Positions 1 through 11,631 of a stretch of 64,000 bases of DNA are shown piece by piece. The position numbers and the translations under genes are program-made. This DNA is from Aminobacter aminovorans (GTDB lineage: Bacteria > Pseudomonadota > Alphaproteobacteria > Rhizobiales > Rhizobiaceae), in assembly GCF_900445235.1 (NCBI RefSeq), contig NZ_UFSM01000001.1, positions 2,185,501 through 2,249,500 on the forward strand, read 5' to 3'. Numbering within the stretch: position 1 is the first letter of the stretch; the number at the start of each line of letters is the position of its first letter. The notes under the pieces are model-generated. The model did not search any database. It was given only the letters and a program-made list of their open reading frames with translations, and was not told the origin of the DNA.

Positions 1-744
1 CAGGCGGTTGTGGATTTCGCGCGCCGCGTGCGGATCACCCCGCCGGCAGGCGTCGTGCATCGCCACGCAAAGGCGCGGCGCAACATTGGAAACCACCGAA
101 ATGGTGCCGCTGCCGCCCATGGTGTTGAAGCCGAAAGCGGTGGCGTCGTGGCCGGACAGCCAGGTGAAGCGGTCGGCGAACCTCTGGGCGAACGCCATCG
201 GGCGCGACAGGTCGCCCGTCGCATCCTTGAAGCCGACGATGCTGGGGATCGCCGCCAAATGCTCGATGGTGGCTGGTGTCAGGTCGACGCCGGTGCGGGC
301 CGGAACGTTGTAGACGATGATGGGGATGTCGACCTTGGCCGCGATCGTCTCGAAATGTCTGACGATGCCGGCCTGGCTCGGCTTGTTGTAGTAGGGCGTG
401 ACGATCAGCGCGGCGTCGGCGCCGAAATCGCGCGCCGCCGCGGTGAAGGCGATAGTCGATTCCGTGCTGTTGGTGCCGGTGCCGGCAATGACCGGCACGC
501 GCCCGTTGGAGGAAGCCACCGTCTTTCGGATGACCATGATACGCTCATGCCAGGACAGGGTCGGGGCTTCGCCCGTAGTGCCGCAGGCAACCAGGCCGTT
601 GATGCCTTCCGCGATCTGCCATTCGACAAGCGCGGCAAGGCTTCTCAGGTCGACTTCGCCGTTACTGAACGGCGTGGGGAGTGCTGACATCGCGCCGATA
701 AAGCGCGGATGAGTCTGCTCAGTGGTCACGGATTTGGGTGTCAT
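1..744 (-). CDS. dapA: 4-hydroxy-tetrahydrodipicolinate synthase (partial, C-terminus beyond window)
   Basis: Condenses pyruvate with aspartate semialdehyde in the cytoplasmic lysine/diaminopimelate pathway. The 248 visible residues cover most of the aldolase barrel: GTTGE at 55-59, catalytic Tyr145 in YNVPARTG, and Schiff-base Lys173 in GFKDATG. About 45 C-terminal residues lie off the window. The start at the ATG at 744 overlaps the preceding gene by 26 bases; the next in-frame ATG (690) would delete the first strand of the barrel. The overlap suggests co-transcription with the small upstream gene. Related pyruvate-dependent aldolases share these motifs, so the DapA assignment within the family is likely rather than certain. 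Confidence 0.88.
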   Translation of the reverse strand, partial: MTPKSVTTEQTHPRFIGAMSALPTPFSNGEVDLRSLAALVEWQIAEGINGLVACGTTGEAPTLSWHERIMVIRKTVASSNGRVPVIAGTGTNSTESTIAFTAAARDFGADAALIVTPYYNKPSQAGIVRHFETIAAKVDIPIIVYNVPARTGVDLTPATIEHLAAIPSIVGFKDATGDLSRPMAFAQRFADRFTWLSGHDATAFGFNTMGGSGTISVVSNVAPRLCVAMHDACRRGDPHAAREIHNRL

Positions 745-1165
745 GGCGGTTGGCCCGTTCGTGCTGGAGGAAAGGGGTGACGCGGCGGCGGCGCGCCGTG
801 GACGTCTGCTGGAAGCTTGCCAGCAGCGAAGCGAGGACCGCGGCGGCAAGGTCGGCATGTTCGGCCGTGCAGGATCGGCTGGTGCCGGCCGTGGTGTAGC
901 GCATGGAACAGACCCAGTGTCCGGCGTGGTTGCTGATGTTTTCGACCGACCTCGACGGTTCGGCGCTGGCGGCAAGCAACAGCAACGCGTCGATCAACGC
1001 ATCAGCTTCCATCAGCTCCCGGAATTTTCGGCGCGTTCGGCGCGACCTTTCGTCGTCTAGGCCGTCAAGGCCAAGCAGGTCGGCGGCGGCCCAGACATGG
1101 TGCTCGCGCAGGATCCTGATGTCGGCGACGCGATCGACCAGCGCTGCGATGTTTTCCGGCTTCAT
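719..1165 (-). CDS. hypothetical protein upstream of dapA
   Basis: A 148-residue soluble protein that I do not recognise. It begins MKPENIAALVDRVADIR, is helical and rich in Leu, Ala and Arg, has a WVCSMRY segment in the middle and a basic, His-containing C-terminus. No signal peptide or membrane segment is visible. The ATG at 1165 was chosen; a longer reading to 1321 would run back through the divergent promoter region shared with the GST gene at 1395. Its stop codon lies inside the dapA reading frame (26-base overlap), so the two are probably translated from one message. No function is inferred. Confidence 0.6.
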   Translation of the reverse strand: MKPENIAALVDRVADIRILREHHVWAAADLLGLDGLDDERSRRTRRKFRELMEADALIDALLLLAASAEPSRSVENISNHAGHWVCSMRYTTAGTSRSCTAEHADLAAAVLASLLASFQQTSTARRRRVTPFLQHERANRHDTQIRDH

Positions 1166-1394
1166 GATGAGGAACAGATAGTCCCCCGGCGCGTGTGAAT
1201 TCGAGAGAGGGACGCGGGCTGCTTTATATGAATCGCATAGGGACGGGCCGCGGCGTAGTGACATGGAAACGCATCGGAAGGGCAGGCCGGCGCGCAACGA
1301 ACTTGCGCCTGATGGCGCCAATGAGAGCGCAATTCTCGCCGGCCAAGGGCTAGAACCGGCTGAGCTATTTGCCGCCAGTCCGCATAGGGAAACG

Positions 1395-2009
1395 ATGATC
1401 CTCTATTACCAGACCCACTCCCCCTTCGCCCGCAAGACGCTGGTGTTCGCCCATGAGGCCGGCATCGCCGAGCGGCTGGAGGTGATCCACCAAGAGACCA
1501 GCCCGACACTGCGCAATGCGCGCGTTTTTGCCGAGAACCCCCTCGGGAAAGTGCCGGTGCTTTTGCGCGACGCGGGCGAGCCTATCTTCGATTCGGACGT
1601 CATCTGCGCCTATCTCGACACGCTGCATGATGGTGTGAAAATGATCCCTGGAGAGGGTGAGGCTCGCTGGCGGGCGCTCCGGTTGCAGGCCGTGGCGCAG
1701 GGGCTGGCGCAGGCGGGCATCGGCCTGCGCTGGGAGAGGGAGCGGCGGCCCGAACAACTGCGCTATCCGGCGCTTGCCGAGGGCTACAACGACAAGATCG
1801 AGGCGACCTATGACTGGCTCGAAGGTGCGATTGCCGAGGCGCCACTTAACGTCGGGCACATTGCTGTGGCGACGGCGCTGTCGTGGATGGCGTTTCGCGA
1901 GCTTCCGTCGTTTCGCGGCCGGGCGCGGCTGACGGCCTGGTTCGACGCGTTCGAGCAACGTCCGTCGATGCTGGCGACGCCCTTGTCGGGCGAGACTCAT
2001 GATCGGTAG
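1395..2009 (+). CDS. glutathione S-transferase family protein
   Basis: A 204-residue cytosolic protein with the GST layout. The N-terminal thioredoxin-like domain starts MILYYQTHSPFARK and contains the cis-proline segment NPLGKVPVLL and the glutathione-contacting DSDVI motif; the C-terminal half is helical. The first strand has Ser-Pro-Phe where GSTs carry the catalytic Ser or Cys. The family conjugates or reduces small electrophiles with glutathione; the substrate cannot be read from the sequence. The ATG at 1395 was chosen because the protein then starts directly at the first beta strand; the in-frame stretch upstream has no GST character. Confidence 0.82.
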   Translation: MILYYQTHSPFARKTLVFAHEAGIAERLEVIHQETSPTLRNARVFAENPLGKVPVLLRDAGEPIFDSDVICAYLDTLHDGVKMIPGEGEARWRALRLQAVAQGLAQAGIGLRWERERRPEQLRYPALAEGYNDKIEATYDWLEGAIAEAPLNVGHIAVATALSWMAFRELPSFRGRARLTAWFDAFEQRPSMLATPLSGETHDR

Positions 2010-2051
2010 ATCGCCGCGCGCCCGGAGGCGCGCAGCGGGTACTGAAGACTG

Positions 2052-2474
2052 TCAGGCCGGCTTGACCGGCGCGTTCATCGCCCAAGCGACGCCGAATGGA
2101 TCGCGCAGCTGGCCCCAGCGGTCTCCCCAGAACATGATTTCGAGCGGCACAACCACCTCGCAACCGGCGTCGACGGCGCGCTCCCACCAGGCGTCGATGT
2201 CGTCGCCGAGGATGAGCTGCATGGTGTAACCCTGCGCCTTCTCGTGCGCATGGCCGTGCTCGGGATAGGCGTCGCACAGCATCATCGACGAGCCGTTGAC
2301 ATAGAGATGGACGTGCATGGTCCGGCCCTGCTCGTCGGCGGGGTAGGCGAAGACCTGCTCGGCGCCGAAGGCACGCTTGTAGAACTCGGCCGCCTTGAAG
2401 GCGCCGTCGACCTGCAGGTAGGCGATCAGGCCGCCAAGGACCTTCGGGGCGGGGTATGCTTGAGCTTCCGACAT
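2052..2474 (-). CDS. VOC/PhnB-like glyoxalase-fold protein
   Basis: A 140-residue protein of the vicinal-oxygen-chelate superfamily, PhnB-like subgroup. It shows two babbab-type repeats: an N-terminal half with FYKRAFGAEQVF and MHVHLYVNGSSMMLCD, and a C-terminal half with WWERAVDAGCEVV and the characteristic WGDRWGQLRDPFGVAWA. Members bind metals or small ligands in the cytoplasm; few have known substrates. The start at 2474 is supported by a GGAGA sequence about nine bases upstream; a longer in-frame start at 2510 lacks this and overlaps the LysR remnant. The gene follows that remnant on the same strand. Confidence 0.85.
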   Translation of the reverse strand: MSEAQAYPAPKVLGGLIAYLQVDGAFKAAEFYKRAFGAEQVFAYPADEQGRTMHVHLYVNGSSMMLCDAYPEHGHAHEKAQGYTMQLILGDDIDAWWERAVDAGCEVVVPLEIMFWGDRWGQLRDPFGVAWAMNAPVKPA

Positions 2475-2499
2475 CAGTTGTCTCCGTTCCTCGCTTGAG

Positions 2500-3069
2500 T
2501 CAATCGCCACTTGTGGCGGCGCTTTTCAGGGCATCGTAGGCTTCGTCTGCCGATGCCTCGCTCCTAGGACGAACGACGCAGGTCAGACCCGACATGGTCT
2601 GTGAACATTTTTTCTGCCGGAGCCGAAGCAGGCTGAAGGCGTGAGGTTGGGCTGCCGCAAACAACGACCTTGGATCACGCAACCAACTGCGAACGGGTGC
2701 CGAGGCCAGCAACGGTGCTACAGCAATGTCGGCGTCGAGTGTCGCCAGGATGGGATCGAAATTGCTGTCTTCGCAGACCCAGCGCCAGACGCGTCCATGG
2801 TCTGCCAGTGCCTTGAGCGCGAAGGGCCGCAGGAAGCAGGTTTCGTCGTCTGTCGATATGGGCAGGGGATCGCGTTCAAAGGCCTGGCCACCTTTGGCGC
2901 CGACCCAGGCCAGCGGGTCAGAAAGAAGTGTCTCGCCATTGTGGCCGCATTTCTCTACCGCGAAGGTCAAGTCGACCTCGCCACCATCGAGCTTTTCAAG
3001 CAGGCGCTGGCTTGTGTCGCAAATCAACGACACCCGCACGCGCGGTCAAGTCTGGTCGAACTGCCTAAG
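2500..3069 (-). pseudogene. LysR-type regulator remnant (ligand-binding half only)
   Basis: This stretch reads as the C-terminal ligand-binding domain of a LysR regulator of the LrhA-like type: SLICDTSQRLLEKLDGGEVD, then LAWVGAKGG, VWRWVCEDSNFDP and DIAVAPLLAS. There is no N-terminal helix-turn-helix. Reading upstream in the same frame gives LRQFDQT, a TGA stop, then PRVRVS, which looks like an interrupted LysR linker (expected FDQT-x-PRVRV). Immediately upstream sits a DUF1127 gene on the other strand, so no room remains for the DNA-binding domain. A GTG at 3039 could still start a short product, but it would not be a working regulator. Confidence 0.75.
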
Positions 3070-3077
3070 ACCGCGCT

Positions 3078-3251
3078 ATGCTGGTATCAATCAGTTCGGC
3101 GACGTCAGCCCTAAGCGAATGGCTTGCTGCGTGGAGACTATCGCGCCTGGACGATGCCGCATTGAAGGATCTCTGCATCTCGCGCGGAAATATCGAGTGG
3201 CGTGTGCGGCATCGACCGAATGGGCAGCAGGACAATGCGGGTCCGTGCTAG
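3078..3251 (+). CDS. DUF1127 small protein
   Basis: A 57-residue Arg- and Trp-containing protein with a DUF1127 core: EWLAAWRLSRLDDAALKDL followed by CISRGNIEWRV. Alphaproteobacterial DUF1127 proteins are typically 45-60 residues, and some are targets of the LysR regulator VtlR in Brucella and Agrobacterium and are linked to phosphate and carbon physiology and RNA turnover. Here the gene lies back to back with a decayed LysR gene, which may once have controlled it. The ATG at 3078 has only a weak upstream TAAGA. The upstream base composition and the full domain match make it a likely real gene despite its size. Confidence 0.72.
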   Translation: MLVSISSATSALSEWLAAWRLSRLDDAALKDLCISRGNIEWRVRHRPNGQQDNAGPC

Positions 3252-3289
3252 CGACTGTTCTTGCCGCCGTCCGTGAAGCCAGGCTTCGC

Positions 3290-6343
<3,054 letters not shown>

Positions 6344-6453
6344 GGGCGAAATATGGGCGGTCTCGGCAAAAATGGAAAGGGCGCGGATGCCGGAAAGCCG
6401 GCACCCGCATGGAGAGGTAATTCGGCTCCTGACATCAGGCTGTCAGGAGGTTG

Positions 6454-6888
6454 TCACCTTGGGCAGGGGAATCCGGGCGCGATCTTGCAGTTGGCGCCGG
6501 GCGGACGTGGCCTCGGCGGCCGTGGCTTGGGCGGGCGATTCCAGTGAGGAGGGCGGTTCCAGTGCGGCGGGCGAAAATGCGGGGGCCGCACGATGATGGT
6601 GGGCGCGACGACCACCGCCGGCGGACGGCCGACATATTCGTCGAGATAGTTGGCCGAGACCCAGCCGCGCAGGCGTGGGCCGTAGACGTTGCACCAGTTG
6701 CCTTCGCAGCCGCGCAAGTCGACACGTGTGCCCTCGTAGAGCATGCCAAGCTTGGGATAACCGGTACCGGGGCCGCTGCGGACGTTGACGTTGCCGGTGG
6801 TGTAGGCTTCGGCGGCGAGCGCACCGGCAGGCAACGCCATCAACCCGGCCAGCAAGGCCGCAGCGGTGGCAAGTCTTCGAAGCATCAT
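6454..6888 (-). CDS. secreted SH3-domain protein
   Basis: A 144-residue exported protein. Residues 1-26 form a signal peptide ending LAA; residues 30-85 form a bacterial SH3 domain (VNVRSGPGTGYPKLGMLYEG, then GCEGNWCNVYGPRLRGWVS). The rest is a Pro/Arg-rich tail with a duplicated HWNRPPHWNRPPKPRP stretch and two terminal Cys. Bacterial SH3 domains usually bind peptidoglycan peptides, so a periplasmic cell-wall role is plausible. Two adjacent ATG codons (6888 and 6885) could both start it. It lies about 110 bases upstream of uvrB on the same strand but is probably independent. Confidence 0.8.
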   Translation of the reverse strand: MMLRRLATAAALLAGLMALPAGALAAEAYTTGNVNVRSGPGTGYPKLGMLYEGTRVDLRGCEGNWCNVYGPRLRGWVSANYLDEYVGRPPAVVVAPTIIVRPPHFRPPHWNRPPHWNRPPKPRPPRPRPPGANCKIAPGFPCPR

Positions 6889-7140
6889 GGGCAGTCCCTC
6901 CAGACCCCGTTCATTGCGAACTGCTTGAGATTACTGGCTATTGTTGCGCGCGCCAGTGTCCTGCAGGGATTATCCTTTATGCCTGGGTAACAGGGCGGCA
7001 AATGCTGCGGGCGCGGCGATGTGGCGTGCGCAAGCCGTGTATGCCTGATCGTCGGGGGATGTTAGAGAGCGTCCACTCAGTTCCTGACCCGGACGCCAGA
7101 TGACCTTGCCGACCAACCATTTGTTGCAGACACCAGCGCA

Positions 7141-8232
7141 ATGAAGATCGCGCATCTCGTTGGCCACGGCGCGCTGAACGGCGTCGCCACCAGTTCCAGG
7201 ATTCTGATCCAGGCTCAGCTCGATGCCGGGCACGAAGTGATGCTCGTACATTCGCTGGGTTCGTGGATCGAGCACCAGCATTTCGACGGCCCGATCCAGA
7301 TGATGGGATCGAACTTCGCTACGACGCCGAAGGAAATCCGTCGCGTCGGATATGCCATCCGAGACTGGGGCGAGGACGTGGTGCACTGCCATGGCAGTCG
7401 TGGCAACAAGTTCGGGCTGGTGTTCCGCTGCGCCGCCGGCACGCCGATCGTGATGACGGCGCATGCGCGCCAGTACCAGCTGCCATGGCTGTTCGCCCAT
7501 GAGGTGATTGGGCTCAGCCAGTGGACGGTGGACTATTACGTCAAGCACTGGCTGGTTTCGCGCCGGCACATCCACCTGCTGCCCAACATGTTCGATGTCG
7601 GCAGAATCGAGCCGGCGTCGGCCGCTTCGCGAGCCAAGGCACGCGCGACCCTTGGCATTCGCGACGAGGCGTTCCTGATCGGCTCTATCGGCCAGCTCGG
7701 CGGGCGCAAGAACCAGATCGATATGGTGCGCGTGCTGCGCAAGCTGCTGGACAAAGGTATCGATGCCGAGCTCCTGGTGATCGGCTCGACCAATCAGGGC
7801 AATGACATCATGGCAGAGTGGGACGCGGCGATCGCTGCGCCAGAACTGCAGGGTCGAATCCATCTGCCGGGGCTGCGCAGCGACGCGCTCGAGCTGTTGC
7901 CCGCCTTTGACGTGTTTCTGATGACCTCGCACGACGAGCAGGCGCCGATCGCACCGCTGGAGGCGATGGCAGCCGAGCTGCCGGTGCTGTCGACGCGGGT
8001 CGGCAACATGGCCGATCTCTTGCCCCGCGAACAGGGCTTTGCCATAGGCGACGTCGACGGCATGGCCGCGGCGGCGTTAGGCCTGCGCGACGAGGCGCAA
8101 CGCCGGGCCATCGGGCAGGCGGGGCGGCAGGAGATCGCGCGCCAGCTCGACCCCAAACGCATCGTCGGCGAGATCGACAGAATCTACCGCCTGGCCATCG
8201 ACCGCTCGAGCAAGAAACGTCGGCAAAAGTAA
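7141..8232 (+). CDS. glycosyltransferase family 4-like
   Basis: A 363-residue GT-B fold glycosyltransferase. It starts MKIAHLVGHGALNGVATSS, typical of the acceptor-side Rossmann domain, and has the donor-side signature region SHDEQAPIAPLEAMAAELPV (the E-x7-E pattern of retaining GT4 enzymes). No membrane segment is visible. It is followed 45 bases later by a CapA-like gene on the same strand, suggesting a two-gene polysaccharide or envelope unit. Sugar donor and acceptor cannot be predicted. The preceding 250 bases contain no gene. Confidence 0.85.
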   Translation: MKIAHLVGHGALNGVATSSRILIQAQLDAGHEVMLVHSLGSWIEHQHFDGPIQMMGSNFATTPKEIRRVGYAIRDWGEDVVHCHGSRGNKFGLVFRCAAGTPIVMTAHARQYQLPWLFAHEVIGLSQWTVDYYVKHWLVSRRHIHLLPNMFDVGRIEPASAASRAKARATLGIRDEAFLIGSIGQLGGRKNQIDMVRVLRKLLDKGIDAELLVIGSTNQGNDIMAEWDAAIAAPELQGRIHLPGLRSDALELLPAFDVFLMTSHDEQAPIAPLEAMAAELPVLSTRVGNMADLLPREQGFAIGDVDGMAAAALGLRDEAQRRAIGQAGRQEIARQLDPKRIVGEIDRIYRLAIDRSSKKRRQK

Positions 8233-8277
8233 CGGCTGGCCGAAAGCGCCAGTTGTACGCAATGAAAAGCTGCTAGG

Positions 8278-9366
8278 GTGGGCATAGTCAAATTCAGGCG
8301 TTGCGTGTCCAACTATCCTTTCTCCTACAAGATCACCTGGCCGGTGCGCTTCGTCAGGCCGTCGCTGCGGGGCAATACCCCGGGCCGTCTGCCCGATCGG
8401 GTGCGGTTCCTGCCCAAGCCTGGGCAGAGCGTGCGCCTGGCGTTCGTCGGCGACATTTCCGCCGTCGCCAACAAGCGGCCGCCGGTCTTTGACCGTGAGC
8501 TCTCCGCGCTTCTGGCATCCGCAGATCTGGTGATCGGCAATTGCGAGAGCCCGGTGGTGGACCGGCCGAGCGCGCGGATGGGGACGCGGCTTGGTACGCA
8601 TCATGCGATGACCGAGGCGTTTCTTCAGGGGGTGCTGGCTGCGGCGGGGATCTCTGCCGGGCGGCTGGTGCTGTCTCTCGCCAACAACCACGTGCTGGAC
8701 CAGGGAGCCGAAGGTTTCGAGGCGACGCTTGCGGCGCTGGACAGACTTGGCATTGCGACGATCGGCACCACAACGGTGGTGAGCAAGCTGTCTGTGGGCC
8801 CGCTGACGCTCGGGCTCGCGGCATTCACGCAATGGCGCAATGCGCCCGCTGAGGCCTTCTCCGGGCGCGTTGCCATGGCCCAAGATTTCTTTGACACTTC
8901 CGGCAACGGACTGGTGGGTGCGGAAGGCGCCGATCTTGTCTGCGCCGTGCCGCACTGGGACTGGGAGTTTCGTCATTTTCCACGTGCGGGTACGCGTGCC
9001 TGGGCGCAAAGGTTGGCTCGGCTGGGCGCCGGGCTGGTTGTCGGGCATCACGCCCATGTCGTGCAGCCGATCGCGCGCGTCGACGACACGTTGGTAGCCT
9101 ACGGGCTTGGTGATTTCCTTGGCACCGCGCTGGCGCGGCAACCCTGGCCAGGGCGTATCAGCGCGATCCTTGCCGTCGATGTCAGCGCCGACGCTGCGAC
9201 GCGTGGCGAGATCGCAAGCTACCGGTTGGTGCCGTTCATGCGCCAGCGCGACGGTGAGTGCGAGAGGATGATGCCGCTCGAAAAGGTCGACGGCGATCTC
9301 GGAACGAAGGCGTTGGCGCGCTGGCAAGCGGTTTATGGAGCCGCTCCCCGAGGTCTCACGAGCTGA
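8278..9366 (+). CDS. CapA family protein (poly-gamma-glutamate capsule-type phosphoesterase fold)
   Basis: A 362-residue protein of the CapA/PgsA metallophosphatase-like family. Visible family motifs are FVGDIS, NCESPVV, LSLANNHVLDQG, VPHWDWEF and VVGHHAHVVQPI followed by GLGDFLGT. In Bacillus CapA takes part in poly-glutamate export, but most proteobacterial members have unknown roles and often adjoin glycosyltransferases, as here. The start is uncertain: GTG at 8278 opens the frame, while GTG at 8305 has an AGG six bases upstream and would remove nine residues. There is no clear signal peptide. Confidence 0.8.
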   Translation: MGIVKFRRCVSNYPFSYKITWPVRFVRPSLRGNTPGRLPDRVRFLPKPGQSVRLAFVGDISAVANKRPPVFDRELSALLASADLVIGNCESPVVDRPSARMGTRLGTHHAMTEAFLQGVLAAAGISAGRLVLSLANNHVLDQGAEGFEATLAALDRLGIATIGTTTVVSKLSVGPLTLGLAAFTQWRNAPAEAFSGRVAMAQDFFDTSGNGLVGAEGADLVCAVPHWDWEFRHFPRAGTRAWAQRLARLGAGLVVGHHAHVVQPIARVDDTLVAYGLGDFLGTALARQPWPGRISAILAVDVSADAATRGEIASYRLVPFMRQRDGECERMMPLEKVDGDLGTKALARWQAVYGAAPRGLTS

Positions 9367-9471
9367 GTCCGGATATCGTTGCATCTCCTTGTTTACGCCG
9401 CGACATTTGGCGAAAAGCGGCTATCATCCGGTCAGCGTGCGGCGTCAAATCGGCGCGCCATGGGGGCACAT

Positions 9472-10425
9472 ATGAGCGCAGCTGGTTTCATGCCCGACGA
9501 GGCGACGCTCGCGGGTATCAAGAGAGATCTCGAGACCTATCAGGCCGAGCGCAATGCAATCAGGCTTTCGACCGTGTGGCGGGTGCCCCTCTACATCGGC
9601 GGCCTGATCGTTGCGGTTCTGGTGCTGGCGCTGATCTTCAACTTCATTGCGGATGTCAACGAGCAGTGGCTGTCGACACCGCATGTCTATCTTTATGTGT
9701 TGAGCTTCATCGCGGCCTTCTTCGCCTATTTCCGTGCGATGCGACCGCTGGAAGCTGCCAATGCATCGTTTCGCAACATGCTGCTGCCGATCGTCTTCGG
9801 CTTCATCAAGAATATGCAACATGAACGAGGTGCGACGCCGCCGTCCTTTGTGAACCTGCCGGAATCCACTGTTGGCAAGTACAACGTCCTCGAAATCGAT
9901 GATTTTATTTCCGGCAACTACGATGGTTTCGATTTCGAGCTGTACGAAGCGCTGCTGAAGCAACGGGCAGAAAAGCACGACTCCACAACCTTCCAGGGCG
10001 TCATCGTGGCGTTTGGGCTGAAGAAGCCGTTTGCAGGCACGCTGATTGCAACAATCCGGACCAATGCGGTCCTGAGCTTCTTCGGCGAACTCTTCGGCGG
10101 TGGCCTGAAGGAGCTGCGGTCGGGGGTGCAGGAACTTGATATGGCCTATGAATTCCGCAGCGACAATGTTGACGCAGCCCAGCCGCTGGTATCGGGCCAG
10201 ATGGCGCAGGCGCTGACCTGGCTCAAGGATGCGTGGCCGGGCGAGCCGGCGCGCATTGCGATGTCGGGCACGAGCGGCTTTCTGCTGTTGCCGCACCAGA
10301 AGAATTTTTTCGAGCTGCCGGCGTCGGATGTGGCGCTCGACTACAAGGCGCATATCGAGCCGATGATCGCCGACATGGCGACGATCCTGGCAACGGCCGC
10401 GCTGGTGCGCAAGATCGGCTCGTGA
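9472..10425 (+). CDS. DUF3137 membrane protein
   Basis: A 317-residue protein with two closely spaced N-terminal membrane helices (VPLYIGGLIVAVLVLALIFN and LYVLSFIAAFFAYFRA) followed by a large soluble domain containing LEIDDFISGNYDGFDFEL and TFQGVIVAFGLKK. This is the layout of DUF3137 proteins, whose function is unknown. The ATG at 9472 has GGGGG about ten bases upstream; in-frame ATG codons at 9379 and 9460 lack it. It stands alone between the capA-like gene and a palindromic repeat. Confidence 0.78.
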   Translation: MSAAGFMPDEATLAGIKRDLETYQAERNAIRLSTVWRVPLYIGGLIVAVLVLALIFNFIADVNEQWLSTPHVYLYVLSFIAAFFAYFRAMRPLEAANASFRNMLLPIVFGFIKNMQHERGATPPSFVNLPESTVGKYNVLEIDDFISGNYDGFDFELYEALLKQRAEKHDSTTFQGVIVAFGLKKPFAGTLIATIRTNAVLSFFGELFGGGLKELRSGVQELDMAYEFRSDNVDAAQPLVSGQMAQALTWLKDAWPGEPARIAMSGTSGFLLLPHQKNFFELPASDVALDYKAHIEPMIADMATILATAALVRKIGS

Positions 10426-10430
10426 GACGC

Positions 10431-10545
10431 GGTTGGAGCGCCGCGCGTCCATTCGCACGCGCAAACGGACGTTCCAATTCCTTGAAGCTCAATATCGTGC
10501 TTTGCGAAGACCGATTCCGGTTTTCGGGCCGATACGCTAGCCGAA
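10431..10545. repeat. rhizobial mosaic intergenic repeat
   Basis: Non-coding stretch after the DUF3137 gene. It includes CGCGTCCATTCGCACGCG, GACGTTCCAATTCCTTGAAG and, at its end, ACCGATTCCGGTTTTCGG, the imperfect palindrome typical of short dispersed intergenic elements in rhizobia. Related palindromes occur at 39338-39385 and 61906-61949 in this window. Its right edge touches the end of the SemiSWEET gene. Confidence 0.55.
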
Positions 10546-10794
10546 GCGCAGCTTGAGCCCGACGATGGCGAGGATGAAAACCAGCGTGACGACGTTGGAC
10601 ACGATGACCGGCAGCGATCCCAGCGCCACGCCATAGACGATCCACAGCGAGATGCCGGTGGCAAGCGCTGCATTGGTGCCGAGCGAGATGTCACTGGTCT
10701 TGCGCTCGCGCAGGATCTTGGCGATCTGCGGCAGCCAGCACAGCGTGGTCAGGATGGCGGCGACGGCGCCGACGATTTCAAACAGGGGGTTCAA
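10537..10794 (-). CDS. SemiSWEET family sugar transporter
   Basis: An 85-residue inner-membrane protein with three helices, the SemiSWEET half-transporter layout that works as a dimer to pass sugars. Key features are the first-helix motif TTLCWLPQ with its conserved PQ, the loop KTSDISLGT, and the helix pattern LWIVYGVALGSLPVIVSN. The TTG at 10794 is chosen because a GGGAAG lies upstream at suitable spacing and the protein then begins at the first helix; a GTG at 10818 would add eight residues. The substrate is not predictable. Confidence 0.82.
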   Translation of the reverse strand: MNPLFEIVGAVAAILTTLCWLPQIAKILRERKTSDISLGTNAALATGISLWIVYGVALGSLPVIVSNVVTLVFILAIVGLKLRFG

Positions 10795-11257
10795 TGCGGG
10801 AGCTTCCCAAAAGCACAAATCGTGCGGCGCGAGCTATGCCAGAATCACTGGCGACTGTGAAGCGGACCGAGCGGGCTGGCCCAACGAAACGACGGTGCTA
10901 AACGTCGCGGGAGGGTGGCGGCCCAAGCAGAAAAAAACTCTCCGGATCGGCGTCGAAAGGCGTTTCGTGATCGGCCATTGCGGAATCCGGCCATGGGGTG
11001 GCGAGGCGATGACAGTGGTGTGACGCCTGCCAGTGCATGGCCGCCAAGGGTTGAGGCGAGATCGCGGCGATGCCGAAGCAAATGGAGATGGGGCGGTTGC
11101 GGTCAAATGAGGCAGAAATAAGCCTATGATTACATTGGATAATTTCACGCAACGTGATTTGCGTCACAGCGTTTCGGCGGCCAGTCTCCATCTCGTTCGG
11201 CGGGCCTTGCTACAAGGGCAGGGCCGGACGGGACAGACCAGAACGGGAGTACCAGAC
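10795..11257. other. intergenic stretch without a convincing gene
   Basis: About 460 bases between the SemiSWEET gene and the DUF1344 gene. Short open frames occur on both strands but none has codon use, ribosome-binding site or protein character I can defend. Bases 11120-11160 are comparatively AT-rich and may hold the promoter of the DUF1344 gene. Confidence 0.5.
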
Positions 11258-11500
11258 ATGAACAAGACCCTTGCAACGACCGTCGCCTCGCTCGCCTTCA
11301 TCGGTGCCGCCTATGCCGCCGAAGTCCAGGGCACAGTCCAGTCGGTCGACCCGGCGACGCGCTCGATCACGCTCGACGACGGCAAGACCTATGTCATCCC
11401 CGAAACCATCAAGGTCGACGGTTTGGCCACGGGCGCCAAGGTCAAGGTGACAGTGGATGACACGACCGGCGCGGTGACCGCGGTCGAAGCGGCCTCGTAA
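11258..11500 (+). CDS. DUF1344 small secreted protein
   Basis: An 80-residue periplasmic protein: signal peptide of about 21 residues (LATTVASLAFIGAAYAA) followed by a compact beta domain, EVQGTVQSVDPATRSITLDD and GAKVKVTVDDTTGAVTAVE, which matches DUF1344, common in rhizobia and of unknown function. The ATG at 11258 is preceded by GGGAG at good spacing; the in-frame start at 11126 would put 44 non-homologous residues before the signal peptide. Confidence 0.82.
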   Translation: MNKTLATTVASLAFIGAAYAAEVQGTVQSVDPATRSITLDDGKTYVIPETIKVDGLATGAKVKVTVDDTTGAVTAVEAAS

Positions 11501-11631
11501 CAGCCGCTTGCGCCCGCCGGCACTGCCCATGCGCCCGGCGGAGCGGATGACGTTCTTGATACCTTCCAGGACGCAACCATGGCCGGCCTCTTCTTGAGGT
11601 CGGCTATCTTTCGTGCCGCCGGATGGTTCGC

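Noticed and set aside
8077..9384. 435-codon open frame on the - strand
   Set aside because: Antisense to the glycosyltransferase/CapA-like pair; no recognisable domain.
10898..11191. Possible 97-codon gene on the - strand in the gap before the DUF1344 gene
   Set aside because: Mixed His/Cys/Ser composition, no ribosome-binding site, and overlapping frames of equal length on both strands.
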